Origin: G963665005 sp963665005
GTDB taxonomy: Bacteria > Bacillota > Clostridia > Christensenellales > SZUA-584
Direction: 5' to 3'
NCBI GenBank assembly: GCA_963665005.2
Contig: CAXXTQ010000001.1
Coordinates: forward strand, 310,001-374,000
DNA length: 64,000 bases
In this document: piece by piece, positions 49,075 through 57,859 of the stretch
How the letters are laid out: each line of letters begins with the position of its first letter
Position numbering within the stretch: the first letter of the stretch is position 1
The notes under the pieces: generated by a model
The model's database searches: none
What the model saw: only the letters and a program-made list of their open reading frames with translations
Told to the model about the DNA's origin: nothing
Program-made: the position numbers and the translations under genes

Positions 49075-51299
49075 CAAAGCGTACCCATAACCTCTTCGAG
49101 TTCTTTTATCTCGTGGTCAAGCGTTGTATAACGCCCGAGTATGCGGTTATTCTTCACCATATACTCAACCGTGCCTTTTTGCCCTATTATTATCACCTTT
49201 TCCATCGCCCTTGTCAGCGCCGTATATAAAAGGTTGCGCGACAAAAACCGTCCGCCCCCCGAAAAGAGCGGCATTATAATCACAGGAAACTCGCTGCCCT
49301 GCGATTTATGCACAGTAACGGCGTAAGCGTGCTCTATCTGTTCGAGTTCTCTGAAATTATACGTTGCGTCGCGGTTGCCGTCAAAGCGAATAACCGCTTC
49401 TTTGGCGTCGTTGTCTATGCGCACTATCCTGCCGAGGTCTCCGTTGAAAACGCCGAGGCCTTTGTTAAAATAGTGCTCTTCGTCGGTGAAAAACCATTCC
49501 ATGCCATAGTTATTTTTCGTCTGCATTACCTTGTCGCCTTCGCGAAAAGTAGTGTCTTTTACCTTTACCTCGGGGCGCGATGCAAGCCTCGGGTTTAAAA
49601 GCTCTCGTATTTCCAAATTAATGTTATGCACGCCGAGCACGCCCTTTTTTATAGGGCAGAGTATCTGCGTCTGTTCCAGAATATCATATTTTTCGGGCAG
49701 CTCGCCTTTCGTCATAAGCTTTTTTATATTATCCAGCACGTCTTCGGGCTCGCTTTGCGGCACAAATATAAAATCGCCCGTAAGATAAAACTCGGGGTTC
49801 TCTCCCCTGTTTACTCTGTGCGCATTTTCCACTATGCTTCCGCCTTCTTTCTGGCGGTAAAATTTAGTTAGCGAAGCCACAGTAAACGCGCCGCTTTTTA
49901 TTATATCGCGAAGCACATTGCCCGGGCCGACGGAAGGAAGCTGGTCGGCGTCTCCTACGATTATCACTCTTGTGCCGTCGGTAAGCGCGCGCAAAAGCGA
50001 GCGCATGAGGAAAACGTCTACCATAGACATCTCGTCTATTATTACCGCCTCTGCCTCAAGCGGGTTTTCTTCGTTTCGTATAAACCGCGCGGTATCGCCG
50101 AACTCTTCATCTTCGCCCATGCCGTACTCGAGCAGACGGTGTATCGTTTTTGCTTCTCTGCCCGAAGACTGTTCTATACGCTTTGCCGCTCTGCCGGTAG
50201 GCGCGCACAGCGCAGTCGTTATACCGCTCATTTCAAATATAGAGATTATAGCGTTTATGATTGTTGTTTTGCCCGTGCCCGGGCCGCCCGTTATAACGAC
50301 GACCTGTCCAGAGAGCGCCGACAAAACGGCTCTTTCCTGCTCTTCGGACATAGAGACATTGCCGATATATTTTTCGTACGCCGCATTCGGGTCTTTTATG
50401 GCGATTCTCGGCTCGCTTCTGCTAAGCATGAAAAGCCGCCTTGCGACATCCGCCTCTGCTAAATACGCACTAAGATGGAAAACGGCGGGAGTATTGTTGA
50501 TAAATTTTTGTACGATATCGCCGCCGATTGTCATAGCGCTTATTCTTTGGTCTACTAAATCTTCCTCTACGCCGAGCATTAAAGCCGCGCGGCGTATAAG
50601 CTCTTTCCTGGGAAGACAGGTATGCCCGTCGTTCATGCCGCACTTTAACTCATGCTTTATACCTGTATCTATTCTAAACTCGGATGTTTTTACAACACCC
50701 ATGTTAGAAGCTATCCTGTCGGCACGCTCGAAGCCTATGCCGACTATATCATCTATCATTCTGTAAGGGTTTTCGCCTATGAGCACCGCCGCCGCCGCTC
50801 CGTATCTTTCAAAAGCACGAAACGCCTGTTTTACCGAAAGCCCTAGGTTCTGCAAGTCTATAACTATCTGTTTTATACCTACATGCTCTGTAAAACTCTC
50901 CGAAATATTTAACGCAAGCTTTTTGCTTATGCCCTTGACCTCTGCTAAAAGCTCGGGGTTTTTTTCTATGATCTCAAACGTTTTATCGCCGAATTTGTCT
51001 ACTATCCGCCCTGCAATAGCGTCGCCCACGCCCTTTATAAGCCCGCTTGCCAGAAACATGCGTATCGATTCGGCAGAATTCGGAAGTCGCGTTTCAACAG
51101 ACATAGCAGAAAACTGCCTGCCGTATATTTTATGCTCTGACCACGCGCCGAAAAGACGCACAAACTCGCCTTCATGTATGTGCGGCATACATCCGACGGC
51201 CGTCGTAAGCTCTCCTCCAAAATCGAGAGACATCACCGTCCAGCCGTTCTCGTCATTTCGAAAATTTATTTCTAATACCGTGCCTTCAATGCTCGTCAT
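49074..51299 (-). CDS. recD2: RecD2-type ATP-dependent 5'-3' helicase
   Basis: 741 residues, the usual size for RecD2. The N-terminal OB/HhH part contains LIKGVGDAIAGRIVDKFGD and KGISKKLALNISE, followed by an SF1B core with Walker A GGPGTGKTT (about 340-350), motif II IIDEMSMVD, VGDADQLPSVGPGNVL and the C-terminal VTVHKSQGSEFP and YTALTRA. RecD2 acts in DNA repair without RecBC. The start has a GAGG site, and the gene diverges from the heliorhodopsin gene. Confidence 0.95.
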   Translation of the reverse strand: MTSIEGTVLEINFRNDENGWTVMSLDFGGELTTAVGCMPHIHEGEFVRLFGAWSEHKIYGRQFSAMSVETRLPNSAESIRMFLASGLIKGVGDAIAGRIVDKFGDKTFEIIEKNPELLAEVKGISKKLALNISESFTEHVGIKQIVIDLQNLGLSVKQAFRAFERYGAAAAVLIGENPYRMIDDIVGIGFERADRIASNMGVVKTSEFRIDTGIKHELKCGMNDGHTCLPRKELIRRAALMLGVEEDLVDQRISAMTIGGDIVQKFINNTPAVFHLSAYLAEADVARRLFMLSRSEPRIAIKDPNAAYEKYIGNVSMSEEQERAVLSALSGQVVVITGGPGTGKTTIINAIISIFEMSGITTALCAPTGRAAKRIEQSSGREAKTIHRLLEYGMGEDEEFGDTARFIRNEENPLEAEAVIIDEMSMVDVFLMRSLLRALTDGTRVIIVGDADQLPSVGPGNVLRDIIKSGAFTVASLTKFYRQKEGGSIVENAHRVNRGENPEFYLTGDFIFVPQSEPEDVLDNIKKLMTKGELPEKYDILEQTQILCPIKKGVLGVHNINLEIRELLNPRLASRPEVKVKDTTFREGDKVMQTKNNYGMEWFFTDEEHYFNKGLGVFNGDLGRIVRIDNDAKEAVIRFDGNRDATYNFRELEQIEHAYAVTVHKSQGSEFPVIIMPLFSGGGRFLSRNLLYTALTRAMEKVIIIGQKGTVEYMVKNNRILGRYTTLDHEIKELEEVMGTL

Positions 51300-51507
51300 A
51301 CGCGCCTCAAAAAAAGTTTTCTTGATACGAACTATTGTACCATAGGCGCGGCGCTAAGTGTGTTAAAATTTGAGAAGCAACAGTTCCGCGTGTATAATAA
51401 AGGATAAGCGCATTATATTATCGAATACTTGCTTTATAACATCATTTCGCAGCTTAATTTTTAAGCATAATTTAAAAAAATCGACAAAAAAAGAAAGGGG
51501 TAAAAAA

Positions 51508-52299
51508 ATGATTAACATTACGTTAAAAAAACTTCGCAGATTTAACTTTACCATGGGTTGTCTTCATCTTATTCAAGGTGTCTTGATGATCTTTCTGGCA
51601 ACAAGTGTTATTCAAAAAATTGCTGAATTCTCGCCTAAAATCACTCAGCTCTACCTAACTTTCAATGTTGAGACAAAATCTCTTGAAACGGCTTCACGTG
51701 TTTTGTTCGAATTGCCTTTCGGAATTCTTGTGGCAGTTTTCCTGCTCATCTCGGCAGCCGCGCACGCTTTAATATCTATACCTAATAAACTTAACGGTAT
51801 CTACAATGCAGATATTGAAAAAGGAATTAATAAATTCCGATGGTTTGAATATGCGCTAAGCTCGTCTGTAATGATTGTTTTGATTGCAACTCTGTTCGGC
51901 GTCTATGACATCGCTTCTCTCATACTGATATTTGCCGTTAACGCTTCTATGAATTTATTCGGGTTGGTAATGGAACAGCTAAATTCCGGCAAACCGGATA
52001 AAAAAACCAACTGGGGGCCTTTTGTCTTCGGCTCTATCGCCGGAATCGCCCCTTGGGCTGTAATACTTATCTATATGTTCGGCAGCGGCAATCTCGATTC
52101 TATACCCTGGTTTGTCTGGACAATCGTCGGAGCGTATTTTGTCACATTTAACACCTTCCCCGTAAATATGATACTGCAATATAAAAAGGTCGGCAAATGG
52201 CGCGATTATATTTACGGCGAAAGAACATACATAGTACTAAGCCTTGTCGCAAAATCTATATTAGCCTGGCTTGTGCTTTTCGGCGCGATGCAGCCGTAA
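51508..52299 (+). CDS. Heliorhodopsin (retinal-binding seven-helix photoreceptor)
   Basis: 263 residues from the ATG at 51508 (AAAGGGG site; open upstream frame has no homology). Seven hydrophobic helices. The retinal Lys is K249 in LSLVAKSILAW with S245 four residues before it. The counterion is E114 in RWFEYALSSSVMIVL, and H20 and H86 sit where the two inner-cavity His of heliorhodopsins lie. NASMNLFGLVME and GSIAGIAPWAVI are also family-like. Heliorhodopsins lie inverted in the membrane relative to type-1 rhodopsins and do not pump in the cases studied. No retinal-synthesis gene is in the window. Confidence 0.93.
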   Translation: MINITLKKLRRFNFTMGCLHLIQGVLMIFLATSVIQKIAEFSPKITQLYLTFNVETKSLETASRVLFELPFGILVAVFLLISAAAHALISIPNKLNGIYNADIEKGINKFRWFEYALSSSVMIVLIATLFGVYDIASLILIFAVNASMNLFGLVMEQLNSGKPDKKTNWGPFVFGSIAGIAPWAVILIYMFGSGNLDSIPWFVWTIVGAYFVTFNTFPVNMILQYKKVGKWRDYIYGERTYIVLSLVAKSILAWLVLFGAMQP

Positions 52300-52307
52300 A
52301 AAATGTA

Positions 52308-52342
52308 TAAAAGCCGCTGCGCTCTGCGGGGCGGCTTTTTTT
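52308..52342 (+). terminator. Terminator of the heliorhodopsin gene
   Basis: AAGCCGC (52311-52317) pairs with GCGGCTT (52331-52337), followed by T7 in total. It shows that the gene is monocistronic. Confidence 0.85.
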
Positions 52343-52439
52343 ATGTTTGCCTTCTGTCAATCGCTTATTATTCTAAATGTCTAAACACGCTGATTCTTAT
52401 ATTTAAAATAAACAGTAATAATTAATTTTCTATTCGGCT

Positions 52440-52553
52440 TTAAAAAACCTTGTATTGATTATAGATCGCTTTACGCCTATACTTAGGTGTAAATACTATG
52501 TGGTATTTGCACATCCATTTTGTATGTGCCAAGCTGTTTGTTTTATTTGCCAT
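52440..52553 (-). pseudogene. IS200/IS605 TnpA transposase, N-terminal remnant
   Basis: 37 residues, MANKTNSLAHTKWMCKYHIV then FTPKYRRKAIYNQ, the unmistakable start of the Y1 HUH transposase TnpA, followed by an early stop. The HUH motif and catalytic Tyr are absent. The 60 bp ahead of the start (TCACCTTTCCAGTAG...) look like the IS left end with its subterminal hairpin. Confidence 0.85.
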
Positions 52554-52638
52554 TAAATCACCTTTCCTTTCTTTGCTATAGAGACTTGAACATCCCTATA
52601 CTACTGGAAAGGTGATTTTTTGTATAACTTTTATCGCG

Positions 52639-52733
52639 CACCCGCATAGCGGGTGGTTTATATCTCGCACGCTTTGCGTGCTCGACAGGCTAAAGCCTTA
52701 ATAAAAAAACAGCAGATATATGCTGTTTTTTTG
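52639..52733. repeat. Cluster of three hairpins and a terminator-like palindrome
   Basis: CACCCGC-ATA-GCGGGTG (52639-52655), GCACGC-TTT-GCGTGC (52667-52681) and AGGCTAAAGCCT lie in a row, followed by AAACAGCA/TGCTGTTT (52708-52728) with T-runs on both strands. Short hairpins of this kind mark IS200/IS605 ends or REP-like elements and are consistent with the TnpA remnant next door. Confidence 0.55.
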
Positions 52734-52833
52734 TATCCACGCTTTGTCATTCCAAAGGGCATTCATGCCCGAAGAATCACGCTTTGCTTTAGATTCTTCG
52801 CCCTTTCATCCTCAGAATGTCGGGCTTTATTAT

Positions 52834-52885
52834 TTATCCCAGCTTATCCTCCATATCGAGCCGTTCCCAAGGCAAATCGAAACCG
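52834..52885 (-). pseudogene. Duplicate 3' end of metK
   Basis: The minus strand reads FDLPWERLDMEDKLG followed by TAA, closely matching the end of the intact metK (LDLPWEKLDYVDKLG) about 1 kb away. Homology stops just upstream. It is a relic of a second metK copy or of a duplication that placed the aldo/keto reductase gene between the two ends. Confidence 0.75.
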
Positions 52886-52915
52886 GAACATCCATTACAA
52901 CATTGAAAAGCTCTG

Positions 52916-53767
52916 CTAAAAAGTTATTTCATCCGGATCGAGTCCCGATCCGCCAAAGTATTCCATTTTATTGATCGTATCCATATCTTGCCGCGAAATT
53001 TCAAAATCAAAAACCTGAGAGTTTTCTAATATTCGGCTGGGCGTAACAGATTTTGGCAGCGGCAAGGCATCGTTCTGGATACACCAGCGAATGCAAAGCT
53101 GTGCGACAGATTTATCATATCGCCCGGCTATTTTTTTTAGAACAGCATTACCAAGCATCTTTCCCGTGCCAAGCGGGCTCCAAGCCTCTACGAGTATATC
53201 GTTTCTTTTACAGTAATCCAGCGTTTTTTGCTGCATCATTCCCGGATGAAACTCAATCTGGTCAACCATAATGTTTATTTTTGCAGTTTTTTTAAGCGCT
53301 TCTAGGTGATGCACAAGAAAGTTGCTGACTCCAACAGCCTTTACCCGTCCATCTTCATATAGTTTTTCCATTGCACGCCAGGTTTGAGCATTCTCCGCTT
53401 CCCAGTCTTTTGTCTTTCCTATAGCTGCCGGCCAATGAATCAGATATAAATCAAGATAATCAAGCTGCAAGTCCTTAAGCGTTCTTTCAAACGCAGCAAG
53501 CGCCTCGTCATAGCCTCTATAATCATTCCAAAGTTTGCTGGTCACAAAAAGATCTTCCCTCTTTATGCCCGATTCAATAATTGCTTGCCCCACGCTCTTC
53601 TCATTCGCGTAAACAGCCGCACAGTCAATGTGTCTATATCCAAGTTTAATAGCCTCTTTACCAGAATCGACTGCTACTTTGCCGCTTTGCGCCTGCCATG
53701 TTCCATATCCAATGCATGGAATCTTTATTCCGTTATTCAATGTAAATGTATCCGTCAAACTTTTCAT
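52916..53767 (-). CDS. Aldo/keto reductase
   Basis: 283 residues, a TIM-barrel AKR. The catalytic tetrad is D48-like (IDCAAVYANE: D, Y), K in SKLWN and H in LIHWP; NADPH contacts are in PLPKSVTPSRILEN. Members reduce aldehydes and ketones including sugars and methylglyoxal. It lies between a relic metK end and the real metK and points the same way; it starts about 60 bp after metK. Its origin may be linked to the duplication. Confidence 0.93.
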   Translation of the reverse strand: MKSLTDTFTLNNGIKIPCIGYGTWQAQSGKVAVDSGKEAIKLGYRHIDCAAVYANEKSVGQAIIESGIKREDLFVTSKLWNDYRGYDEALAAFERTLKDLQLDYLDLYLIHWPAAIGKTKDWEAENAQTWRAMEKLYEDGRVKAVGVSNFLVHHLEALKKTAKINIMVDQIEFHPGMMQQKTLDYCKRNDILVEAWSPLGTGKMLGNAVLKKIAGRYDKSVAQLCIRWCIQNDALPLPKSVTPSRILENSQVFDFEISRQDMDTINKMEYFGGSGLDPDEITF

Positions 53768-53829
53768 AAAACATCTTTCCTCCCTGCATTAATCATATCT
53801 GTACTTTCATCTTTAATGCCGAAATATAT

Positions 53830-54960
53830 CTACCCCAGCTTATCCACGTAATCGAGCTTCTCCCACGGCAGATCGAGATCTGGGCGCCCGAAGTGCCCGT
53901 ACGCCGCCGTCTGCCGGTATATAGGCGCGCGAAGACCTAGCCTTTCTATTATCGCGGCAGGACGAAGGTCGAAAACTTCTTGTATTCTCTGCGCAAGTTT
54001 GCCGTCGTCCATGATGCCCGTCCCGAAAGTATCAACATATATTGATACAGGCTGTGCCACGCCTATGGCGTATGCCACTTCTATCTCACACCGCTCTGCT
54101 AATTGTGCTGCAACAACGTTTTTGGCAATGTGCCGCACCGCGTAAGCCGCGCTTCTGTCGACTTTGCTCGGGTCTTTGCCCGAGAATGCTCCGCCGCCGT
54201 GCCGTGCGTATCCGCCGTAAGTATCGACTATAATCTTTCTTCCCGTAAGCCCCGAATCGCCCGCGGGCCCGCCGATAACAAACCTGCCCGTAGGGTTAAC
54301 GAGATATTTGGTGTTATCGTCAAGAAACTCTGACGGCACTATGTCTTTTATGACATGCTGTATAATATCTTTTCTTATCTGTTCCTGGGATATTTCCTCT
54401 GAATGCTGCGCAGATACCACAACGGTATCTACTCTTACGGGCGTGCTGCCGTCGTATTCCACCGTGACCTGCGATTTTCCGTCCGGCCGAAGATAATCAA
54501 GTGTGCCGTTTTTGCGAACGAGCGAAAGTCGCTGTGTAAGCTTATGCGCAAGCGTTATAGGCAGCGGCATAAGCTCGCGGGTTTCGCGGCAGGCGTAACC
54601 GAACATCATACCCTGGTCTCCCGCGCCCTGGTCTGCTTTGTCTACTCCCATGGCAATATCGCCCGACTGCTCGTCTATGCTGAGCAATATTCCGCAAGTG
54701 TCCGCATCGAACCCAAACTTGGCGCGCGTAAAACCTATGTCGCGTATTGTATTTCTCGCAATCTTTGCGATATCAATGTAACAATCTGTAGTGATTTCGC
54801 CCATTACCAATACCAGCCCTGTGTTAACCGCAGTTTCGCACGCGACTCTTGCGTTTTCGTCCTGCCCGACTATGGCGTCTAGCACGCTGTCGCTTATCTG
54901 GTCACAAATTTTATCGGGATGCCCTTCTGTAACCGACTCTGATGTAAATAATCTGTTCAT
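53830..54960 (-). CDS. metK: S-adenosylmethionine synthetase
   Basis: A 376-residue enzyme. It begins FTSESVTEGHPDKICDQISD, contains the GAGDQGMMFGYA hexapeptide region and the P-loop-like GGGAFSGKDPSKVDRSAAY, and ends DLPWEKLDYVDKLG. It makes SAM from methionine and ATP. A SAM-I riboswitch with its own terminator lies in the leader, so high SAM stops transcription. Confidence 0.97.
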   Translation of the reverse strand: MNRLFTSESVTEGHPDKICDQISDSVLDAIVGQDENARVACETAVNTGLVLVMGEITTDCYIDIAKIARNTIRDIGFTRAKFGFDADTCGILLSIDEQSGDIAMGVDKADQGAGDQGMMFGYACRETRELMPLPITLAHKLTQRLSLVRKNGTLDYLRPDGKSQVTVEYDGSTPVRVDTVVVSAQHSEEISQEQIRKDIIQHVIKDIVPSEFLDDNTKYLVNPTGRFVIGGPAGDSGLTGRKIIVDTYGGYARHGGGAFSGKDPSKVDRSAAYAVRHIAKNVVAAQLAERCEIEVAYAIGVAQPVSIYVDTFGTGIMDDGKLAQRIQEVFDLRPAAIIERLGLRAPIYRQTAAYGHFGRPDLDLPWEKLDYVDKLG

Positions 54961-54984
54961 GTTTGTTCTCCTTATTTCTTAATT

Positions 54985-55007
54985 AAAAAACCCCGCAAAA
55001 GCGAGGC
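54985..55007 (-). terminator. Riboswitch-controlled terminator of metK
   Basis: On the minus strand CCTCGC-TTTT-GCGGGG is followed by T6. It lies just after the SAM-I aptamer and about 25 bp before the metK start, the expected expression platform. Confidence 0.85.
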
Positions 55008-55019
55008 AGAAATTTTTAT

Positions 55020-55122
55020 TTCTATCCTCATCTTTCAGGCAATGCCTGCGGGAATTGGCACCGTTTATACGGTTGCCGGGTTTCATAGGGCCCGTCCCTC
55101 CACCACTCTTGATAAGGGGTTT
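55020..55122 (-). promoter_or_regulatory. SAM-I (S-box) riboswitch aptamer
   Basis: Minus-strand consensus elements in order: CTTATCAAGAG, GGTGGAGGGACGGGCCC, TATGAAACCCGGCAACC, GGTGCCAATTCC and GAAAGATGAG closing P1. This is the full S-box pattern, placed upstream of metK. Confidence 0.96.
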
Positions 55123-55151
55123 TTCTTATTTGCTATATAATACCACAATTG

Positions 55152-55613
55152 CTACGTCGTTGCAAAGCCCCAAATAAGCCACACTAGAAGACCCGCAACG
55201 CAGTTGCCTACAAATATAATAGGAAGCGCTGTTCTCATTCTTATATCAAAAAGCCCTGCAAGCATAGAGCCTGTCCAAACGCCGGTAGTGGGAAGCGGTA
55301 TAGCCACGAGGAAAAATAAAAACCAATATCTGTATTTCTCGAGTTTCCCGCCTTTTTTTGCCAGCCTTGTGTGCTGCCATGTACCAAACTTTACAAACAG
55401 TTTATATCTGCTGCTTATCATCATCTCGAGTACACGCCTTGTCAAAAGTATAATAAGCGGCGATAGTATCATAGACCCGAATATAGCTATCATAAAACAT
55501 TGCAGCTGCGGAATACCCATGCTCATACCGACAGGGATAGACCCTTTTAGCTCTATTATAGGCACTGCCGAGAGCCCGAATACAATAAGATAGCTCCATA
55601 TCGTTATCACCAA
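55152..55613 (-). CDS. Small multidrug export family membrane protein (COG2426)
   Basis: 153 residues from TTG (55613) with a GGCGG site seven bases upstream, or GTG at 55610. About four hydrophobic segments. AVPIIELKGSIPVGMSMG and the conserved LPTTGVWTGSMLAGLF (a P-x-P/T-G-xxTG motif) are typical of pfam06695. The family name comes from weak evidence of drug export; the actual substrate is unknown. It is followed on the minus strand by the metK riboswitch. Confidence 0.85.
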   Translation of the reverse strand: MVITIWSYLIVFGLSAVPIIELKGSIPVGMSMGIPQLQCFMIAIFGSMILSPLIILLTRRVLEMMISSRYKLFVKFGTWQHTRLAKKGGKLEKYRYWFLFFLVAIPLPTTGVWTGSMLAGLFDIRMRTALPIIFVGNCVAGLLVWLIWGFATT

Positions 55614-55721
55614 ATAATTACCGCCTTTTTACATATAATCCATTCTATAATATATACGATTGTTTTTGCAATGCTTTTGCTGATATAATCATAATCTATT
55701 AATAAATTTTTAAGGATTTTT

Positions 55722-56432
55722 ATGGAAAAGGTTTTAAGGCGTTTTCGCCAGGCAGACAAAGATTTTAACATGATTAATAAAAACGAAACCATAGCCGTCG
55801 GGGTATCGGGCGGTAAAGATTCTATGGTGCTTTTATACGCGCTTTATCTGCACAAAAAATTCTCTAAGATTCCCTTTGATATACATGCGTTTACGATAGA
55901 CACAGGCTTTGGAAATTTCGACACGGATAAAATCGCCGGCTACTGCGCTTTTCTGGGAATTGAGTATACATGTATACAAACTAAAATCGCTAAAATTGTT
56001 TTTGACGAAAAAAAAGAAAAAAACCCATGTTCACTTTGTTCGCGCCTTAGAAAGGGAATTCTTCATGCGAAGATCAAAGAAGCGGGTATAGACAAATGCG
56101 CCCTTGCACATCACCGCGACGATTGCCTCGAGACTTTTTTCATGAGCCTTTTATACGAAGGAAGGCTTCGAACTTTTAAACCTGTCGCTTATCTTGACAG
56201 AAAAGATATAACGCTTATACGCCCGTTTATTTATTTAACTGAAAACGAAATAGCCGCCGCCGCAAAAAAGCACGCTCTTCCTCTGGTAAAAAACTCCTGC
56301 CCCATTGCGGGAAGCACTAAAAGACAGAAAATAAAAGAGCTGCTAACGCAAATCAGCGCAAGCAACCCGGGGTGCCGAAATACTATGCTAACCGCTCTTA
56401 AAAATAAAGAGCAGTATTCGCTTTGGGACTAG
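55722..56432 (+). CDS. TtcA-like tRNA thiolation PP-loop ATPase
   Basis: 236 residues. PP-loop VSGGKDSM (28-35), CSLCSRLRKG (C-x-x-C) and the later CPIAGS Cys make up the three Cys that hold an iron-sulfur cluster in TtcA-type enzymes; HHRDDCLETFFM is the usual ATP-site motif. Members 2-thiolate C32 of some tRNAs. The group also includes other TtcA/TtuA-type proteins, so tRNA position is not certain. Its stop overlaps the convergent lipoprotein gene. Confidence 0.88.
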   Translation: MEKVLRRFRQADKDFNMINKNETIAVGVSGGKDSMVLLYALYLHKKFSKIPFDIHAFTIDTGFGNFDTDKIAGYCAFLGIEYTCIQTKIAKIVFDEKKEKNPCSLCSRLRKGILHAKIKEAGIDKCALAHHRDDCLETFFMSLLYEGRLRTFKPVAYLDRKDITLIRPFIYLTENEIAAAAKKHALPLVKNSCPIAGSTKRQKIKELLTQISASNPGCRNTMLTALKNKEQYSLWD

Positions 56433-56830
56433 GGAAGAATCAAGCTTACAGGCGGCTGTTCTTTCGCATCGGCATAACCGTTGTCAGTAACTTCAAAAAC
56501 AAGCCCGAAACGGACAAATTGGCTGTCTACCTTCTCGAAAGCTAAGCAGTACATATCGTAAATTTCTTCATCAACCTGCGCTTTCGTACCGCTGTAAAAA
56601 TATTCATGCGCCTCGTCTTCAGTAACGTCATTGCCTTCCTGCGGAGTCAAATATATAACAAGATATATATTGCCCTGCGCTGCGGATGCTTCACCTATGC
56701 TGGGAGTAAATTCCTGCTTATATCTGAAATCTCCAAGTTTTGTGGTAAGCGGCTCAGGAGCAGAGCAAGCACAAAACAGTAAAATCACACATACGGCTAA
56801 CACCAAAAATATTTTTCTTTTCATATCCAA
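56429..56830 (-). CDS. Small lipoprotein of unknown function
   Basis: 133 residues from a TTG with AAGGA seven bases upstream, or 131 from the ATG at 56824. The signal peptide (KRKIFLVLAVCVILLF) ends in a CACS lipobox. The mature part has beta-rich sequence (GNIYLVIYLTP, FVRFGLVFEVTDNG) resembling DUF4352-type extracellular domains, but the match is too weak to name. It is convergent with the TtcA-like gene, with 4 bp of overlap. Confidence 0.75.
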   Translation of the reverse strand: MDMKRKIFLVLAVCVILLFCACSAPEPLTTKLGDFRYKQEFTPSIGEASAAQGNIYLVIYLTPQEGNDVTEDEAHEYFYSGTKAQVDEEIYDMYCLAFEKVDSQFVRFGLVFEVTDNGYADAKEQPPVSLILP

Positions 56831-56953
56831 ATAATTATCCTTTATCTTGCAATTTTTAGTTTACAGCAGTAATTATATATCAGCACACCGTATGGTGCAA
56901 CAATTTTTGTGTTATGCGTTGTTATTTTTACATATTTGTGCCATAATTTTTTT

Positions 56954-57859
56954 ATGGGAATTTCGAGAGAGGAAATAATAAAATATGCACTGGATTTAGG
57001 TTTTTCCGATGTCCGTTTTGCCGACGCAAACGATTTGGTCAATGCTCCGTCACTATCAGCACCCTGCAGCTGTGCAGGCCATTTCTCTCCAACCTGCGTA
57101 ATTGTTTTGTTTTCCGATTATCTTCCGGCACAAACAGCACCAAAAGGGAGTATATCGCTGTCGCCGTATTATATTGCGTCTAACTTTTCGTACCACGCAG
57201 GCAAAAAAATCGCCGAATATATAGAGCAGCACGGCGCAAACGCCGCCCTTTGCCAGCATCTCTGGGCTAAAAAAATCGCGGTTAAAACGGGAGGGTTTAT
57301 AGGAGATAACGGCTTTTACTATCACGAGCGTTTTGGTTCGTATGTATGCATAGAAACAATTCTTACAGACGCCGCAGAGCCTGTTGATTATACACAAAAT
57401 ATAAAAGATAATGAGAAAAAGTGTCTTCATTGCGGCAGATGCACAGCCGCCTGCCCGTCGGGCGCTGTCGGCAATATAGAAAACTGCCTGAAAACTCATC
57501 TTTATCATAAAATACCCGAACACCTGCGGCCCTGTATTTACCAGCTTTTCGGATGTGAAATATGCCAAAACGCATGCCCGCAAAACAGCCAAAGCCGGAC
57601 GCAGGCGCATACTTATACTCTTGAGGGTTTGATTAACGGAGAATACAAAAAAGAACTAAAGAAAATCGCGGGCGGTAATCTTGTGCGCGCTAACCGCCTT
57701 GTTTCTCAGGCGGTCATATACGCTGCAAATCAAAAAGAGTATAATTTAGCTGATCAGATAAAAGAAATTGCGGAGAGTTCGCAAGAGCCCGTTCGCACCC
57801 ACGCTCTTTGGGCTTACGAAAAGCTATGCGAAAAAAACCGAGAGGCGGCGGATAAATGA
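56954..57859 (+). CDS. QueG-like 4Fe-4S protein (short form)
   Basis: 301 residues from the ATG at 56954; an upstream ATG (56909) adds a hydrophobic stretch without homology. CLHCGRCTAACP and CEICQNACPQN give the two cubane clusters of epoxyqueuosine reductase. The corrinoid-binding N-terminal domain appears shortened, and the HEAT-like C-terminus is brief. It may be a QueG relative with another role. No ribosome site is obvious. The last 4 bp overlap ispE. Confidence 0.75.
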   Translation: MGISREEIIKYALDLGFSDVRFADANDLVNAPSLSAPCSCAGHFSPTCVIVLFSDYLPAQTAPKGSISLSPYYIASNFSYHAGKKIAEYIEQHGANAALCQHLWAKKIAVKTGGFIGDNGFYYHERFGSYVCIETILTDAAEPVDYTQNIKDNEKKCLHCGRCTAACPSGAVGNIENCLKTHLYHKIPEHLRPCIYQLFGCEICQNACPQNSQSRTQAHTYTLEGLINGEYKKELKKIAGGNLVRANRLVSQAVIYAANQKEYNLADQIKEIAESSQEPVRTHALWAYEKLCEKNREAADK

